Below, piece after piece: positions 8,522 to 16,966 of a stretch of DNA of 64,000 bases. Numbering within the stretch: position 1 is the stretch's first letter; each line of letters starts with the position of its first letter. Below the pieces are notes generated by a model. That model did not search any database. It was not told the DNA's origin and was given only the letters and a program-made list of their open reading frames with translations. The stretch comes from Acetobacteraceae bacterium. Its GTDB lineage: Bacteria > Pseudomonadota > Alphaproteobacteria > Acetobacterales > Acetobacteraceae. Where the stretch lies: the NCBI GenBank assembly GCA_024280945.1, contig JAMXLO010000103.1:35555-99554 (forward strand), read 5' to 3'. Both the position numbers and the translations under genes were made by a program.

Positions 8522-9148
8522 ATGACCGCCGTCATCGCGATGGCTGTGGCTTGGATCGAGGCAAACCCCGCGCTGACCTGGGCAGCGGCGTTTCTCGTTT
8601 CGGCTTCCGAGGCGATCGTTCTGGTCGGAGCGCTGGTGCCCGGCTCGCCGATCCTGATTGCGATTGGTGCGGCGGCGGGCATCGGGCACGTCTCACTCAG
8701 CGGCGTCATCATTGCAGCCATCGGGGGCGCGGTGGTTGGCGACGGGCTATCCTATTGGATCGGGCATCGCTACCGAGACCGGCTGCTGGTGGGCTGGCCC
8801 TTCGCCAGGCGGCCTGGCTTGCTCAGGCAGGGCACGGCATTCTTCGGCCGCTGGGGAATGCTTGGCGTGGCGACGGCACGGTTCCTGCCGGGCCTTCGCG
8901 CCGTGGTGCCCGTGGTGGCCGGCATGTTCGGTATGCGCCCGACAGCTTTTTACGCCGCCAATGTCACCTCGGCGATTGTCTGGGCGCCGCTCCACATCCT
9001 TCCCGGCACGGTGGCAGTGCTGCTCGCAGATCTGTTGCTGCCGCTTGAAACGGACGGCCTTGGCGACTTCGCGCTGCCTGGCATCGCGATCTTGGGCCTG
9101 CTGCTCTTGGGTGCTCGCCGCCTGTGGCGGCGCAGGGCGGCTGGATAA
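8522..9148 (+). CDS. DedA / VTT-domain family membrane protein
   Basis: A 208-residue polytopic inner-membrane protein of the DedA (SNARE-associated/VTT) family, linked to lipid carrier flipping and membrane homeostasis. The re-entrant loop motif VLVGALVPGSPILIAIGAAA near the N-terminus and the second motif RFLPGLRAVVPVVAGMFGM are clear. Acidic Glu in SASEAIVLVG and Arg in FLPGLR are the residues usually needed. I chose ATG 8522 (MTAVIAM); an in-frame start at 8486 would add 12 residues. The C-terminus ends in a basic tail after the last helix (LLLLGARRLWRRRAAG). It appears to be transcribed alone. Confidence 0.88.
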   Translation: MTAVIAMAVAWIEANPALTWAAAFLVSASEAIVLVGALVPGSPILIAIGAAAGIGHVSLSGVIIAAIGGAVVGDGLSYWIGHRYRDRLLVGWPFARRPGLLRQGTAFFGRWGMLGVATARFLPGLRAVVPVVAGMFGMRPTAFYAANVTSAIVWAPLHILPGTVAVLLADLLLPLETDGLGDFALPGIAILGLLLLGARRLWRRRAAG

Positions 9149-9251
9149 TCACACCAGGTGATCGGCCAGTAGTCGGTCATCGAGGGCAGCTGGGCTGCGA
9201 CCGCCGACAGCGCGGCTTTTGTCAGGGCGCGTGCAACGCCATATTCGGCCG

Positions 9252-10301
9252 ATGGTCCCATTGTCCGTCCTCGACCTTTCTCCCATTACCGAAGGCAGCG
9301 ATGCCGGGCAGGCGCTGCGCAACTCACTCGACCTCGCGCGGCATGTCGAGGCGCTGGGTTATCGGCGCTATTGGATGGCGGAGCACCACAATCTGCCGGG
9401 GATTGCCAGCGCCGCGACCGCAGTTGCGCTGGCCCACGTGGCGGCAGGGACACGCAGCATCCGCATCGGCGCCGGCGGCATCATGCTGCCTAACCATGCG
9501 CCGCTGCTGATCGCCGAGCAGTTCGGGACGCTTGCAGCGCTGCATCCAGGGCGCGTCGAACTCGGGCTGGGACGCGCGCCGGGGTCCGACCAGATCACTG
9601 CGCGCGCGATGCGGCGGACGCTACACAGTACGGGAGAGGAATTTCCGCAGGACGTCATCGAGCTGATGGAGTACTTCAAGCCGGTGGAGCCCGGGCAGCG
9701 CGTGCAGGCGGTTCCCGGCGCGGGGCTCGATGTGCCGATCTGGATCCTGGGGTCGAGCACGTTCGGCGCGCAGTTGGCGGCGTATCTCGGACTGCCGTTT
9801 GCATTCGCTTCGCATTTCGCGCCGGCGATGATGGTGGAGGCGATGGCGATCTATCGGCAGCGGTTCCGGCCGTCGGAGCAGCTGGCGGCGCCGCATGTGA
9901 TGCTGGGGCTGAACATCGTCGCGGCGGAAAGCGATGACGAGGCGCGGTACCTGTTCTCGTCGTTGCAGCAGTCGTTCATCAATAGCCGCAGCGGACGGCC
10001 AGGGCCACTGCCGGCGCCGGTGGAAAATTTCGACGCGCATATCGATCCGTATGCACGGGCGATGCTGGACGATGCACTGAGCTGCGCGATTGTCGGCGGT
10101 GCGCAGACGGTGCGGGAGGGGATGGAGGCATTCGTTGCGCGGACCCGGGCGGACGAGCTGATGGTGACGGCAAATGTCTTCGATCACGCGAAGCGGAAGC
10201 GATCGTTTGCGATCGTGGCGGAGGTCGCGGGGCTGGCTCCTCTCCCCATCCCCCCGGATCAAGTCCGGGGCAGGCTCCTCCCGCGCGGGGAGGGGGAGTA
10301 G
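9252..10301 (+). CDS. LLM class flavin-dependent oxidoreductase with repeat-encoded C-terminus
   Basis: A 349-residue luciferase-like protein of the subgroup beginning [12 protein letters not shown], with [31 protein letters not shown] and [15 protein letters not shown] start it at ATG 9252; an in-frame start at 9219 would add 11 residues. The family domain appears to end near AIVAEVAG. The last twenty or so residues ([19 protein letters not shown] and the TAG stop) are encoded by a GC-rich repeat that also occurs at 4516-4539. The native C-terminus was probably replaced or extended by the element. Function should survive, because this tail lies beyond the barrel. Confidence 0.87.
   Translation: MVPLSVLDLSPITEGSDAGQALRNSLDLARHVEALGYRRYWMAEHHNLPGIASAATAVALAHVAAGTRSIRIGAGGIMLPNHAPLLIAEQFGTLAALHPGRVELGLGRAPGSDQITARAMRRTLHSTGEEFPQDVIELMEYFKPVEPGQRVQAVPGAGLDVPIWILGSSTFGAQLAAYLGLPFAFASHFAPAMMVEAMAIYRQRFRPSEQLAAPHVMLGLNIVAAESDDEARYLFSSLQQSFINSRSGRPGPLPAPVENFDAHIDPYARAMLDDALSCAIVGGAQTVREGMEAFVARTRADELMVTANVFDHAKRKRSFAIVAEVAGLAPLPIPPDQVRGRLLPRGEGE
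10237..10301. repeat. GC-rich REP-like element overlapping a gene's 3' end
   Basis: The stretch holds a 7-bp stem (CCCCGGA at 10252-10258 with TCCGGGG at 10264-10270) and a C-run/G-run segment. Bases 10278-10301 equal 4516-4539 except for one position. It supplies the last codons and the stop of the monooxygenase at 9252-10301. The left boundary is approximate. Confidence 0.7.
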
Positions 10302-10311
10302 AGGTTTCTGC

Positions 10312-10770
10312 TCAGAGCCTCGCCGCGAGCGCGGCGAGCTGGTCGGCGCACTGGCTCCAGCCTTGGTGAAAGCCCATCTTCTCGTGGGTCTCGCGGTCTT
10401 CGGTAGTCCAGTGACGCACACGGGCGGTGTAGCGGGTCCTGCCGCCCTCTTCCTCGAAGGTAAGGATCACCGTCATGAACGGCTTGCCCGATGGCTCCCA
10501 GGCGCTGGTATAGGCGTCTGTAAATACAAGGCGCTGGTTCGGCACCACCTCGAGATAGACGCCGCCGCAGGGAATGTCGTTGCCGTCGGGACTGCGCATG
10601 ACAACCGAGTTCGCACCACCGACGCGGACGTCGAGTTCGGCATGCGGCGTGGAGTATGGTGCAGGAGCGAACCACTGCTTCAGCAGTTCGGGTTCGGTCC
10701 AGGCACGGTATAGCTTTTCACGCGGAGCATCGATCAGCCGCGTGAGTACCAGGTCGCGTTCGCCGGTCAT
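10312..10770 (-). CDS. SRPBCC family protein (AHSA1-type)
   Basis: A 152-residue START/Bet v1-like protein of the AHSA1 (Aha1-related) branch. The opening DLVLTRLIDAPREKLYRAWT, the segment PELLKQWFAP and the ending CADQLAALAARL are hallmarks; the helix-grip fold makes a hydrophobic ligand pocket. The ligand is unknown. It lies downstream of the VOC, sigma factor and YCII genes on the same strand; SRPBCC genes are frequent companions of ECF42-type sigma factors, so this is probably part of that regulon. The gap of 91 bp to the VOC gene holds no clear gene. Confidence 0.88.
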   Translation of the reverse strand: MTGERDLVLTRLIDAPREKLYRAWTEPELLKQWFAPAPYSTPHAELDVRVGGANSVVMRSPDGNDIPCGGVYLEVVPNQRLVFTDAYTSAWEPSGKPFMTVILTFEEEGGRTRYTARVRHWTTEDRETHEKMGFHQGWSQCADQLAALAARL

Positions 10771-10861
10771 GCGGCTTCTCCGTTATGTGCTTGTTGCCCT
10801 TCGACGACGTCGAGGTTGCTGTGGGACCAGAGAAAGGGCGCGATCTTCTGCATCCGGCCTC

Positions 10862-11260
10862 CTACGCGCTCTTCTGCTCATTGAGTGCCCAGGTCACGCC
10901 GAACGGGTCACGCAGCTGCCCATAACGGGCGCCCCAGAACATGTCGGCAACCGGCATGACCACCTCGGCGCCTGCATCGACCGCGCGCCGCCACCATGCG
11001 TCGATATCCGCCACCATCAGTGTCATGGTGAACGCCTGCGGCTTTTGCGGCGGATGGCCGTGCTCCGGGTAGAAGTCGCACAGCATTACCGAGCTACCGT
11101 TGATGTAGAGGTGCACGTGCATGGTGCGCCCCTTGTCATCCGTCGGATGTGCAGCAGCGATCTCGGCGCCCAACGCCCGCTGATAGAAGTCGGCGGCCCG
11201 CATCGCGCCGTCGACGTTCAGATAGGCGACCACGCCGCCCTTTACTTCCGGTGTGTCCAT
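10862..11260 (-). CDS. VOC family (glyoxalase/bleomycin resistance-like) protein
   Basis: A 132-residue protein starting at ATG 11260, which has a good ribosome site (GGAGAG) just upstream; a longer frame begins with TTG and is less likely. It reads VVAYLNVDGAMRAADFYQRA and ends MFWGARYGQLRDPFGVTWAL, the PhnB-like pattern of vicinal oxygen chelate proteins, with two beta-alpha-beta-beta-beta modules. PhnB-like members often lack a known reaction. Co-orientation with the ECF42-type sigma gene suggests a shared stress-response cluster. Confidence 0.88.
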   Translation of the reverse strand: MDTPEVKGGVVAYLNVDGAMRAADFYQRALGAEIAAAHPTDDKGRTMHVHLYINGSSVMLCDFYPEHGHPPQKPQAFTMTLMVADIDAWWRRAVDAGAEVVMPVADMFWGARYGQLRDPFGVTWALNEQKSA

Positions 11261-11329
11261 CAGCTCTCTCCTTTCGTCACGCCCCAAGGACGCAGCTCAC
11301 ATCGGGTTGCCGACAAGCGTCCGAAGTTT

Positions 11330-12577
11330 TTATTGCTGCGTCGCGCGGCTGCTCAGCTGATCGAGGTGCCTGCGGATGTGCGTCGCCTGTGCGGGTGTAT
11401 CGGCTAGTGCGATCGCCCGATCGAACGCGACGCGAGCGGCGTCGTTGCGGCCGAGCTGCATCAGCAAGGCGCCCTTGACGCCGAAGTAATAGAAGTAGCC
11501 GGAAAGGCGTTGCGACAGCGGCTCGATCAAGGCGAGCGCTGCTTCGGGACCGTGCACCTTGCTCACGGCAACGGCACGATTGAGCGTGATCACCGGTGAG
11601 GGCTGCATGCGCTCCAGCGCCGCGTACAGCGATGCGATCTGCTCCCAGTCGGTATCCTGCGAGCGCTTCGCGCGGGCGTGCGCCGCCGCTATGGCGGCCT
11701 GGATCTGATATGGCCCAGGCTGCTGGTGGCGCACAGCCTTGTCGACCAGTGCAAGCGCTTCGGCGATCATCCTGCCGTTCCAGAGGCTCCGATCCTGCTC
11801 CTCCAGCAGCACGATATCGCCCGCGTCGTCGAATCGCGCCGGGCTGCGGGCGTGCTGCAGCAGCATGAGCGCGGCCAGGCCCATGATCTCCGGCTCGGTC
11901 GGGAACAGGCGGAGCAGCAGGCGAGCGAGCCGGATCGCCTCGTCGCAGAGCTGCGCCCGGGCTGGATCATTGCCCGCCGAGTAGCCTTCGTTGAACACGA
12001 GGTAGATCATCGCGGCGACGACGGCGAGGCGTTCGGCACGTTCAACCGCACCCGGGGCTTCGAACGGGACATCGGCCTTGGCGACGCGGGCCTTCGCGCG
12101 GGTGATCCGCTGCTCCATCGCGGCCTCGCTGACCAGAAAGGCGCGTGCGATCTGCGCGACGGAGAGGCCGGAGACGATGCGGAGCGCCAGCGCGATCTGT
12201 TGGGTCGCGGGCAGGTCCGGGTGGCAGCAAATGAACAGCAAACGCAGGATGTCATCGCGATAGTGGGACTCGTCCAGCCGATCGGCCAGCGGCGCCTCGA
12301 CGTCCTCGAGATCAGAGATCGCTTCATCCGGCGGCAAGGGATCCTGCCGTTCACGCCGGCGGGCGGCGTCGAGCGCGGCGTTGCGGCCGACCAGGACGAG
12401 CCAGGCCGTGGGGTCGCGCGGGGGACCGTTCAGTGGCCAGGTTCTCAGGGCGCGTAGACAGGCCTCCTGGAAGGCTTCCTCCGCCGTGTCCAGATCGCGG
12501 AAATAGCGCAGCAAGGCACCGGTCGCGCGGGGGCGCGCGGCGGTCAGCGCCGCCTCGATCCATCCTGCGTCGGTCAT
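11330..12577 (-). CDS. ECF42-type RNA polymerase sigma factor with C-terminal TPR-like domain
   Basis: A 415-residue sigma-70 family protein, about twice the usual ECF length. The sigma2 region is visible (RYFRDLDTAEEAFQEACLRA, then DPTAWLVLVGRNAALDAARR), followed by sigma4 with its helix-turn-helix (SGLSVAQIARAFLVSEAAME). The second half, from about residue 185 (AAMIYLVFNEGYSAG), is the DUF6596/TPR-like extension that defines this ECF group, which has no anti-sigma factor and is thought to be controlled through the extension. Its ATG overlaps the stop of the YCII gene (ATGA), the typical ECF42 neighbour. Confidence 0.93.
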   Translation of the reverse strand: MTDAGWIEAALTAARPRATGALLRYFRDLDTAEEAFQEACLRALRTWPLNGPPRDPTAWLVLVGRNAALDAARRRERQDPLPPDEAISDLEDVEAPLADRLDESHYRDDILRLLFICCHPDLPATQQIALALRIVSGLSVAQIARAFLVSEAAMEQRITRAKARVAKADVPFEAPGAVERAERLAVVAAMIYLVFNEGYSAGNDPARAQLCDEAIRLARLLLRLFPTEPEIMGLAALMLLQHARSPARFDDAGDIVLLEEQDRSLWNGRMIAEALALVDKAVRHQQPGPYQIQAAIAAAHARAKRSQDTDWEQIASLYAALERMQPSPVITLNRAVAVSKVHGPEAALALIEPLSQRLSGYFYYFGVKGALLMQLGRNDAARVAFDRAIALADTPAQATHIRRHLDQLSSRATQQ

Positions 12578-12954
12578 TCTGCCGCAGATTTCCGCTGGTC
12601 GGGGAAATACAGCGCGATCGGGCGGATTTCGTACGTGCTGCCGGTCTTCGCCGCGGCTAGCTCGCGGGCAATGCCCAGCGCTTCGTCGAGGCTGGCCACG
12701 TCGACGATGAAGAAGCCGAGGAGCTGTTCCTTCGTCTCGGCGAAGGGTCCGTCGATCACCAGCGGCTCACCCTGCGACTTGCGGAGCGTCGTTGCGGCGG
12801 TGGTGGGCAGCAGACGGAGCGAGGGCCCAAGCTTGCCGGCCTTGACCAGCCGCTCCTGCACGACGCTGAGGCGCGCCATGACCGCGGCGTCTTCCTCCTT
12901 GCTCCAGGACCAGACGACGTCTTCGTCATTGTAGCAAAGAATGGCGTACTGCAT
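12574..12954 (-). CDS. YCII-related (DGPF domain) protein
   Basis: A 126-residue protein with the YCII/DGPF signature: MQYAILCYNDEDV at the start and PLVIDGPFAETKEQLLGFFI in the middle, with the DGPF motif. I start it at ATG 12954; a longer frame has eight extra residues without support. Its stop overlaps the sigma factor start by four bases, so both are translated from one message with the YCII gene first. In ECF42 systems, DGPF proteins are frequent genomic partners and targets; the biochemical role is not established. Confidence 0.92.
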   Translation of the reverse strand: MQYAILCYNDEDVVWSWSKEEDAAVMARLSVVQERLVKAGKLGPSLRLLPTTAATTLRKSQGEPLVIDGPFAETKEQLLGFFIVDVASLDEALGIARELAAAKTGSTYEIRPIALYFPDQRKSAAE

Positions 12955-13070
12955 GCGGATTGCCTCTTTGTGCTTCAAGGACGCTGGTGTATGGCCGATG
13001 CCGACAGGGCGCTGCAGAAAATCTGGCGCGAAGCAAGAACCCGTGCCAGCCCCGCTCCTTAGGGCTCAAA

Positions 13071-13835
13071 TCATTCGCGTATGGTGCCCCGACGCAACAC
13101 TGCGGTCATCGAATCAGCGCCGAGAACGTCCAGGTCGATACCGCACTGGCACGTCATGGCTACGAAATCGAAATCATCGGTGCCGCAGGCAAAGCAGCGC
13201 AGAGGCAATGTAGCGCGGCGGAAAATGTCGATCTCTTCTATCATGTCTGCCAACCGGCTCACGTCAGCTTGTGTAAAGACACCTCCCTGGGAAATCCGCT
13301 CTATGTCGTTGGCCCGCAGCGCCTGGCCGGACGCACGGCGATGCTCGATCAGCAACAGCAGATGGATGCTGTCAGGCGTACCCGGTGCGCAATATTGGCG
13401 ATAATTAGCATGCCCAGGATGCGAGGTATGCAAGTCTTCTAGCACGTACTTGCCCCCGGCCCGCAGATACGGAAACGTCTCGGCGAGACAGTTGGCCTGA
13501 TGCGCCGGCACATGGCGGCCATCCTCGATGACCAGATCGAAAGTCCGGTTCAGGGTTTGCAGCATGCGTGCAATGCCCGGCCGATCGCCTTGATCGGCTG
13601 TCAGGTAGGTGATCCCCGGTCCAGTCGGCCACGCAGGCTGTTGCGGCAGGATGTCAACGCCGACGATCGCGGCCTGCGGGAAGATCCGGCGCAGCCAGCG
13701 AATGGAGGCTCCCTGGAAAACCCCATACTCGAGGATCGATGCCCCGTTTCCGATCGCGGCAAGATGTCGTTGATAGAAACGGCTGTATCGATGCCAGTAA
13801 TGCTTATCCGAATCTATTGGATCGTACCAGTTCAC
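13071..13835 (-). CDS. class I SAM-dependent methyltransferase (macrocin/MycE O-methyltransferase-like)
   Basis: A 254-residue protein when started at GTG 13835, which has GGGGGGAG a few bases upstream; GTG 13856 would add seven residues. The Rossmann motif is ILEYGVFQGASIRWLRRIFP, then VGVDILP, and the acidic/His patch is LVIEDGRHVPAHQ with YVLEDLHTSHPG. This resembles sugar O-methyltransferases of antibiotic pathways (MycE/TylF class). The C-terminal end adds a cysteine cluster, CFACG and CQCG, that may bind a metal and is not part of the standard fold. It precedes an LPS-type gene block, so a cell-surface sugar is a reasonable target. Confidence 0.82.
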   Translation of the reverse strand: MNWYDPIDSDKHYWHRYSRFYQRHLAAIGNGASILEYGVFQGASIRWLRRIFPQAAIVGVDILPQQPAWPTGPGITYLTADQGDRPGIARMLQTLNRTFDLVIEDGRHVPAHQANCLAETFPYLRAGGKYVLEDLHTSHPGHANYRQYCAPGTPDSIHLLLLIEHRRASGQALRANDIERISQGGVFTQADVSRLADMIEEIDIFRRATLPLRCFACGTDDFDFVAMTCQCGIDLDVLGADSMTAVLRRGTIRE

Positions 13836-13897
13836 GCTTCTCCCCCCGGCAGCCACCTACCTGCTGCATGTTGCACGTCTCCTTCGATCCCGGTTGG

Positions 13898-13921
13898 ATA
13901 GCGGTCTGGTAATACCGCTAT
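13898..13921. other. 8-bp inverted repeat in a divergent intergenic region
   Basis: ATAGCGGT (13898-13905) and ACCGCTAT (13914-13921) are perfect inverted arms around an 8-bp centre, between the divergent methyltransferase and LigJ-like genes. It could be a regulator site or a small hairpin. No other copy was noticed. Confidence 0.45.
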
Positions 13922-13986
13922 GCCGCGCCGCCGGCGGGGTCTGCGAGGCCGACCCAAGTGGCAACAAGAATGGACGCCTTGACCGA

Positions 13987-14035
13987 GACTGCTTCGTCCC
14001 GCCACGCTCTGTTCCTGGCTCTCGCGCATGACACG
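13987..14035 (-). repeat. partial copy of the GTGTCAT-type dispersed repeat
   Basis: Read on the minus strand, these bases (CGTGTCATGCGCGAGAGCC, then AGCGTGGCGGGACGAAGCA) follow the left half of the element at 29994-30106 with scattered mismatches. Only half of the element is present. It ends 16 bp before the start of the LigJ-like gene. Confidence 0.65.
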
Positions 14036-14051
14036 GGGCGGAGGAGAATCC

Positions 14052-15071
14052 ATGATCATCGATTGTCATGGCCATTACACGACGTCGCCTCGCCAGCACG
14101 AAGCATGGCGTGGCGAGCAGATCGCTGCCCATGGCGCGGGCAAGGCGGCACCCAACCGTCCCGCCATCTCCGATGATGAGATCCGTACCGGCATAGAGAA
14201 CGGCCAGCTGAAGGTGCAGCGGGAGCGCGGCACCGATCTGACCATCTTCTCGCCGCGCGCCGCCGGAATGGGGCACCATCTCGGCGATGCCAAGACGTCG
14301 GAAGCGTGGGCGACGGCATGCAACGAGCTGATCCATCGGGTTTGCACATTGTTCCCACGCAACTTCGTGGGCGTCTGCATGTTGCCGCAGTCTGCGGGAG
14401 TTTCTCCGGCCAACTGCATCGCCGAGCTCGAACGCTGCGTGCTGCAGTATGGCTTTGTCGGCTGCAACCTCAACCCTGATCCGTCAGGTGGGTTCTGGAA
14501 GGACCCGCCGCTGGGCGATCGCTACTGGTATCCGCTGTACGAAAAGCTGGTGGAGCTGGACGTGCCGGCGATGATTCATGTCAGTGCGGCATGCAATCCG
14601 GCCTTCCATACCACCGGGTCGCATTACCTGAACGGCGATACGGCCGCGTTCATGCAGTGCCTCACTTCGGATTTGTTCAAGAATTTCCCGACGCTGAAAT
14701 TCATCATCCCGCATGGCGGAGGTGCGGTTCCGTATCATTGGGGGCGTTTCCGCGGCCTCGCGCAGGATATGAAGCTGTCCCCGTTGTCCGAGCTGCTGCT
14801 GAACAATATCTTCTTCGACACCTGCGTATACCACCTGCCTGGCCAGGAGCTGCTGACCAAGGTCATCCCGCTGGATAACATCCTGTTTGCCTCGGAGATG
14901 ATCGGCGCCGTGCGTGGGATCGATCCAGAGACCGGTCATCACTACGACGACACCAAGCGCTACATCGAGCAGCTGCCACTGTCGGCCGGCGACAAGGCAA
15001 AGCTGTACGAGGGGAATGCGCGCCGCGTTTACGGCCGACTGTCCGGTCAGCTTGCCAGGCAGTTGGGCTGA
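14052..15071 (+). CDS. amidohydrolase family protein, 4-oxalomesaconate hydratase (LigJ)-like
   Basis: A 339-residue amidohydrolase-2 protein. ATG 14052 follows GGAGGAG at good spacing and opens MIIDCHGHYTTSPRQHEAWR, which matches the LigJ type; LigJ hydrates 4-oxalomesaconate in the meta-cleavage route for gallate/protocatechuate. Metal-binding candidates are the His pair in DCHGHY and the His in IIPHGGGAVPYHWGR. The ending SEMIGAVRGIDPETGHHYDD also fits. No other gene of that pathway lies nearby, so the enzyme may serve a remote pathway or a related acid. It is divergent from the methyltransferase. Confidence 0.82.
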   Translation: MIIDCHGHYTTSPRQHEAWRGEQIAAHGAGKAAPNRPAISDDEIRTGIENGQLKVQRERGTDLTIFSPRAAGMGHHLGDAKTSEAWATACNELIHRVCTLFPRNFVGVCMLPQSAGVSPANCIAELERCVLQYGFVGCNLNPDPSGGFWKDPPLGDRYWYPLYEKLVELDVPAMIHVSAACNPAFHTTGSHYLNGDTAAFMQCLTSDLFKNFPTLKFIIPHGGGAVPYHWGRFRGLAQDMKLSPLSELLLNNIFFDTCVYHLPGQELLTKVIPLDNILFASEMIGAVRGIDPETGHHYDDTKRYIEQLPLSAGDKAKLYEGNARRVYGRLSGQLARQLG

Positions 15072-15083
15072 GGCGACCTGGTC

Positions 15084-15302
15084 TCAGCCGGGGCGGATAC
15101 TGGCGGCTGGCGGCCAAAGCCACACACCACGGCGGCCATTCTCGATGGCCTGCGGTGAAGGCGAGACGATGTAATTTGGGTGGTTGGCGTCGTGATACCG
15201 ATAGCCGATCACCTCGCCGGGGGATTCTGCCGATTCGGGTGGGACTGCACAGCCGGCCGGTCCGGCGCAGAGCCCGCACAATGCGAGGTAGCGCAGCTTC
15301 AT
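15084..15302 (-). CDS. small putative lipoprotein next to hldE
   Basis: A 72-residue protein. The start (MKLRYLALCGLCAGPAGC) is a short signal with a lipobox-like end, so Cys18 could be the lipidated residue, although the -3 position is Pro. The rest is polar and has a YRYHDANHPNYIVSP segment and two Trp residues. Its ATG overlaps the hldE stop (ATGA), which makes translation coupling likely and supports it as a real gene despite its size. No family is recognised; an envelope role with LPS assembly is only inferred from the neighbour. Confidence 0.6.
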   Translation of the reverse strand: MKLRYLALCGLCAGPAGCAVPPESAESPGEVIGYRYHDANHPNYIVSPSPQAIENGRRGVWLWPPAASIRPG

Positions 15303-16786
15303 TGCAGCTCCTTGGTCATCCGCCGGATCGTGCCGGTGGTGCTATGGCCGGCCTGTAGCTCCACCAAAAGTACTGTGCCGCCCCAGCTTTGCACAAGATC
15401 GGCACCGACGACCTGATCGATGCTGTAGTCGGCGCCTTTGACCAACACATCCGGCCGCAGTGCCTTGATCAGTTCCAGCGGTGTGTCCTCGTCGAACAAG
15501 ACGACCAGATCGACCGGTGCCAGCGATGCCATGACGGTCGCACGCGCCGTCTCATTCTGCAGCGGGCGGGTCGGTCCCTTCAGCCGTTGCACCGAGGCAT
15601 CGGTATTTAGAGCGACGATGAGCCGGTCGCAACGGGCGCGTGCCTCGCGCAACAGCCGGACGTGGCCTGGGTGGATCAGATCGAAGCAGCCGTTGGCGAA
15701 CCCGATACGCCGTCCCCGGGCGTGCCACGCCGCCGCCCGCTGAGTGGCTTCGGCACGCTCGACGATCTTGCGGTCTGTGGCGATCAGGTCTTCCAGGTGG
15801 AGGACGCCAAGCAGCTCCTCCTGGCTGACCGTCGCGGTTCCCGGCTTGCCGACAGAGATACCGGCGGTGACATTGGCGAGCATGGCGGCTTCCGGCAGGG
15901 CGGCGCCTGCGCCGAGTGCCACCGCCAAGGCTGCCACCAGGGTGTCGCCGGCACCCGATACGTCGGCCACCTCGCGTGCCCTGGTCGGCAGATGCAGCGG
16001 GGGAGCATCGCGGCGTACCAGTGTCAGGCCCTTCGCCGATCGTGTCACCACAACCGCCTGGCAACCTGCGTCTTCGAGAGCGCGCTGGCCGGCCCGCGTG
16101 GCCTCACGGTCCTCGGCTGCGTCGATTTGCGTCGCCTGGCGCACCTCATGCTCATTCGGCGTCAGCACCGTCGCACCGTGATATGCGGCGAAGTCGGTGC
16201 GCTTCGGGTCAGCGATCAAGATCCGGCCGAGAGCCCGAGCCCGCTCCAGTGCAACTGAGAGCACGGCATTGCTCAGCACCCCCTTGGCGTAGTCCGACAG
16301 CACGACGACGTCGGCGGTATGCAATACGTTCGCAAAAGTCGCCAGCACGAGGTCGGCGGTGGCCGCGTCGATCTCCGTTGTGGTCTCCTCATCCAGCCGC
16401 AGCAGTTGGTGGGTGCCGACCATGAACCGGGTCTTGGCCGTGGTCGGCCGGCCCGGCGCAACAACGAGGTGTGGGACAATGCCGCTGGATCCCAGCAGGC
16501 TGGTCAGCTCGGCGCCCTCGGCATCTTTACCGATTACCCCGACGAGTGATGCCTGGCCGCCGAGTGTTGCGATGTTGAGCGCCACGTTGGCTGCACCGCC
16601 CAAGGTGGCCCGTCTGGCGGTCGGGCGCAGGACGGGAATCGGTGCCTCAGGCGACAGGCGGCTTGCACTGCCGCTGACATAGCGGTCGAGCATGACGTCG
16701 CCGAGCACCAACACGCGCGCCTCGGTGAAGCGGCGGACCAATTGGGCCAGTTCGGTGTCGCCTATCGATGCAGGCGCAATATCCAT
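15299..16786 (-). CDS. hldE: bifunctional D-glycero-beta-D-manno-heptose-7-phosphate kinase / heptose 1-phosphate adenylyltransferase
   Basis: A 495-residue fusion. Residues 1 to about 330 form a PfkB/ribokinase-type kinase (GGAANVALNIATLGG; DVSGAGDT near residue 278 with the catalytic Asp). Residues from about 360 form a nucleotidyltransferase (FANGCFDLIHPGH, the HxGH motif near 372-375, and KGADYS). Together they convert heptose 7-phosphate to ADP-heptose for the LPS inner core, with a phosphatase step by GmhB in between. Length matches the E. coli enzyme. The next genes on the other strand include a heptosyltransferase-type GT9 domain, which fits the use of ADP-heptose nearby. Confidence 0.96.
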   Translation of the reverse strand: MDIAPASIGDTELAQLVRRFTEARVLVLGDVMLDRYVSGSASRLSPEAPIPVLRPTARRATLGGAANVALNIATLGGQASLVGVIGKDAEGAELTSLLGSSGIVPHLVVAPGRPTTAKTRFMVGTHQLLRLDEETTTEIDAATADLVLATFANVLHTADVVVLSDYAKGVLSNAVLSVALERARALGRILIADPKRTDFAAYHGATVLTPNEHEVRQATQIDAAEDREATRAGQRALEDAGCQAVVVTRSAKGLTLVRRDAPPLHLPTRAREVADVSGAGDTLVAALAVALGAGAALPEAAMLANVTAGISVGKPGTATVSQEELLGVLHLEDLIATDRKIVERAEATQRAAAWHARGRRIGFANGCFDLIHPGHVRLLREARARCDRLIVALNTDASVQRLKGPTRPLQNETARATVMASLAPVDLVVLFDEDTPLELIKALRPDVLVKGADYSIDQVVGADLVQSWGGTVLLVELQAGHSTTGTIRRMTKELQ

Positions 16787-16966
16787 GCGTCCGTTCCCTT
16801 TCGCAGACCGGCTATCTCATAACACGCAGCGGCGGCCAAATGCACAAGTGGCTCGCAATTTTCGCGTGAATCGCCGAAAACGGGTTCCATCGGCGATGGC
16901 GGGCGGATAACCTGACGAACCGCAAGGTTGTTGCGATAGAGCTATCTTCATCTCACCGAGGGCGCC

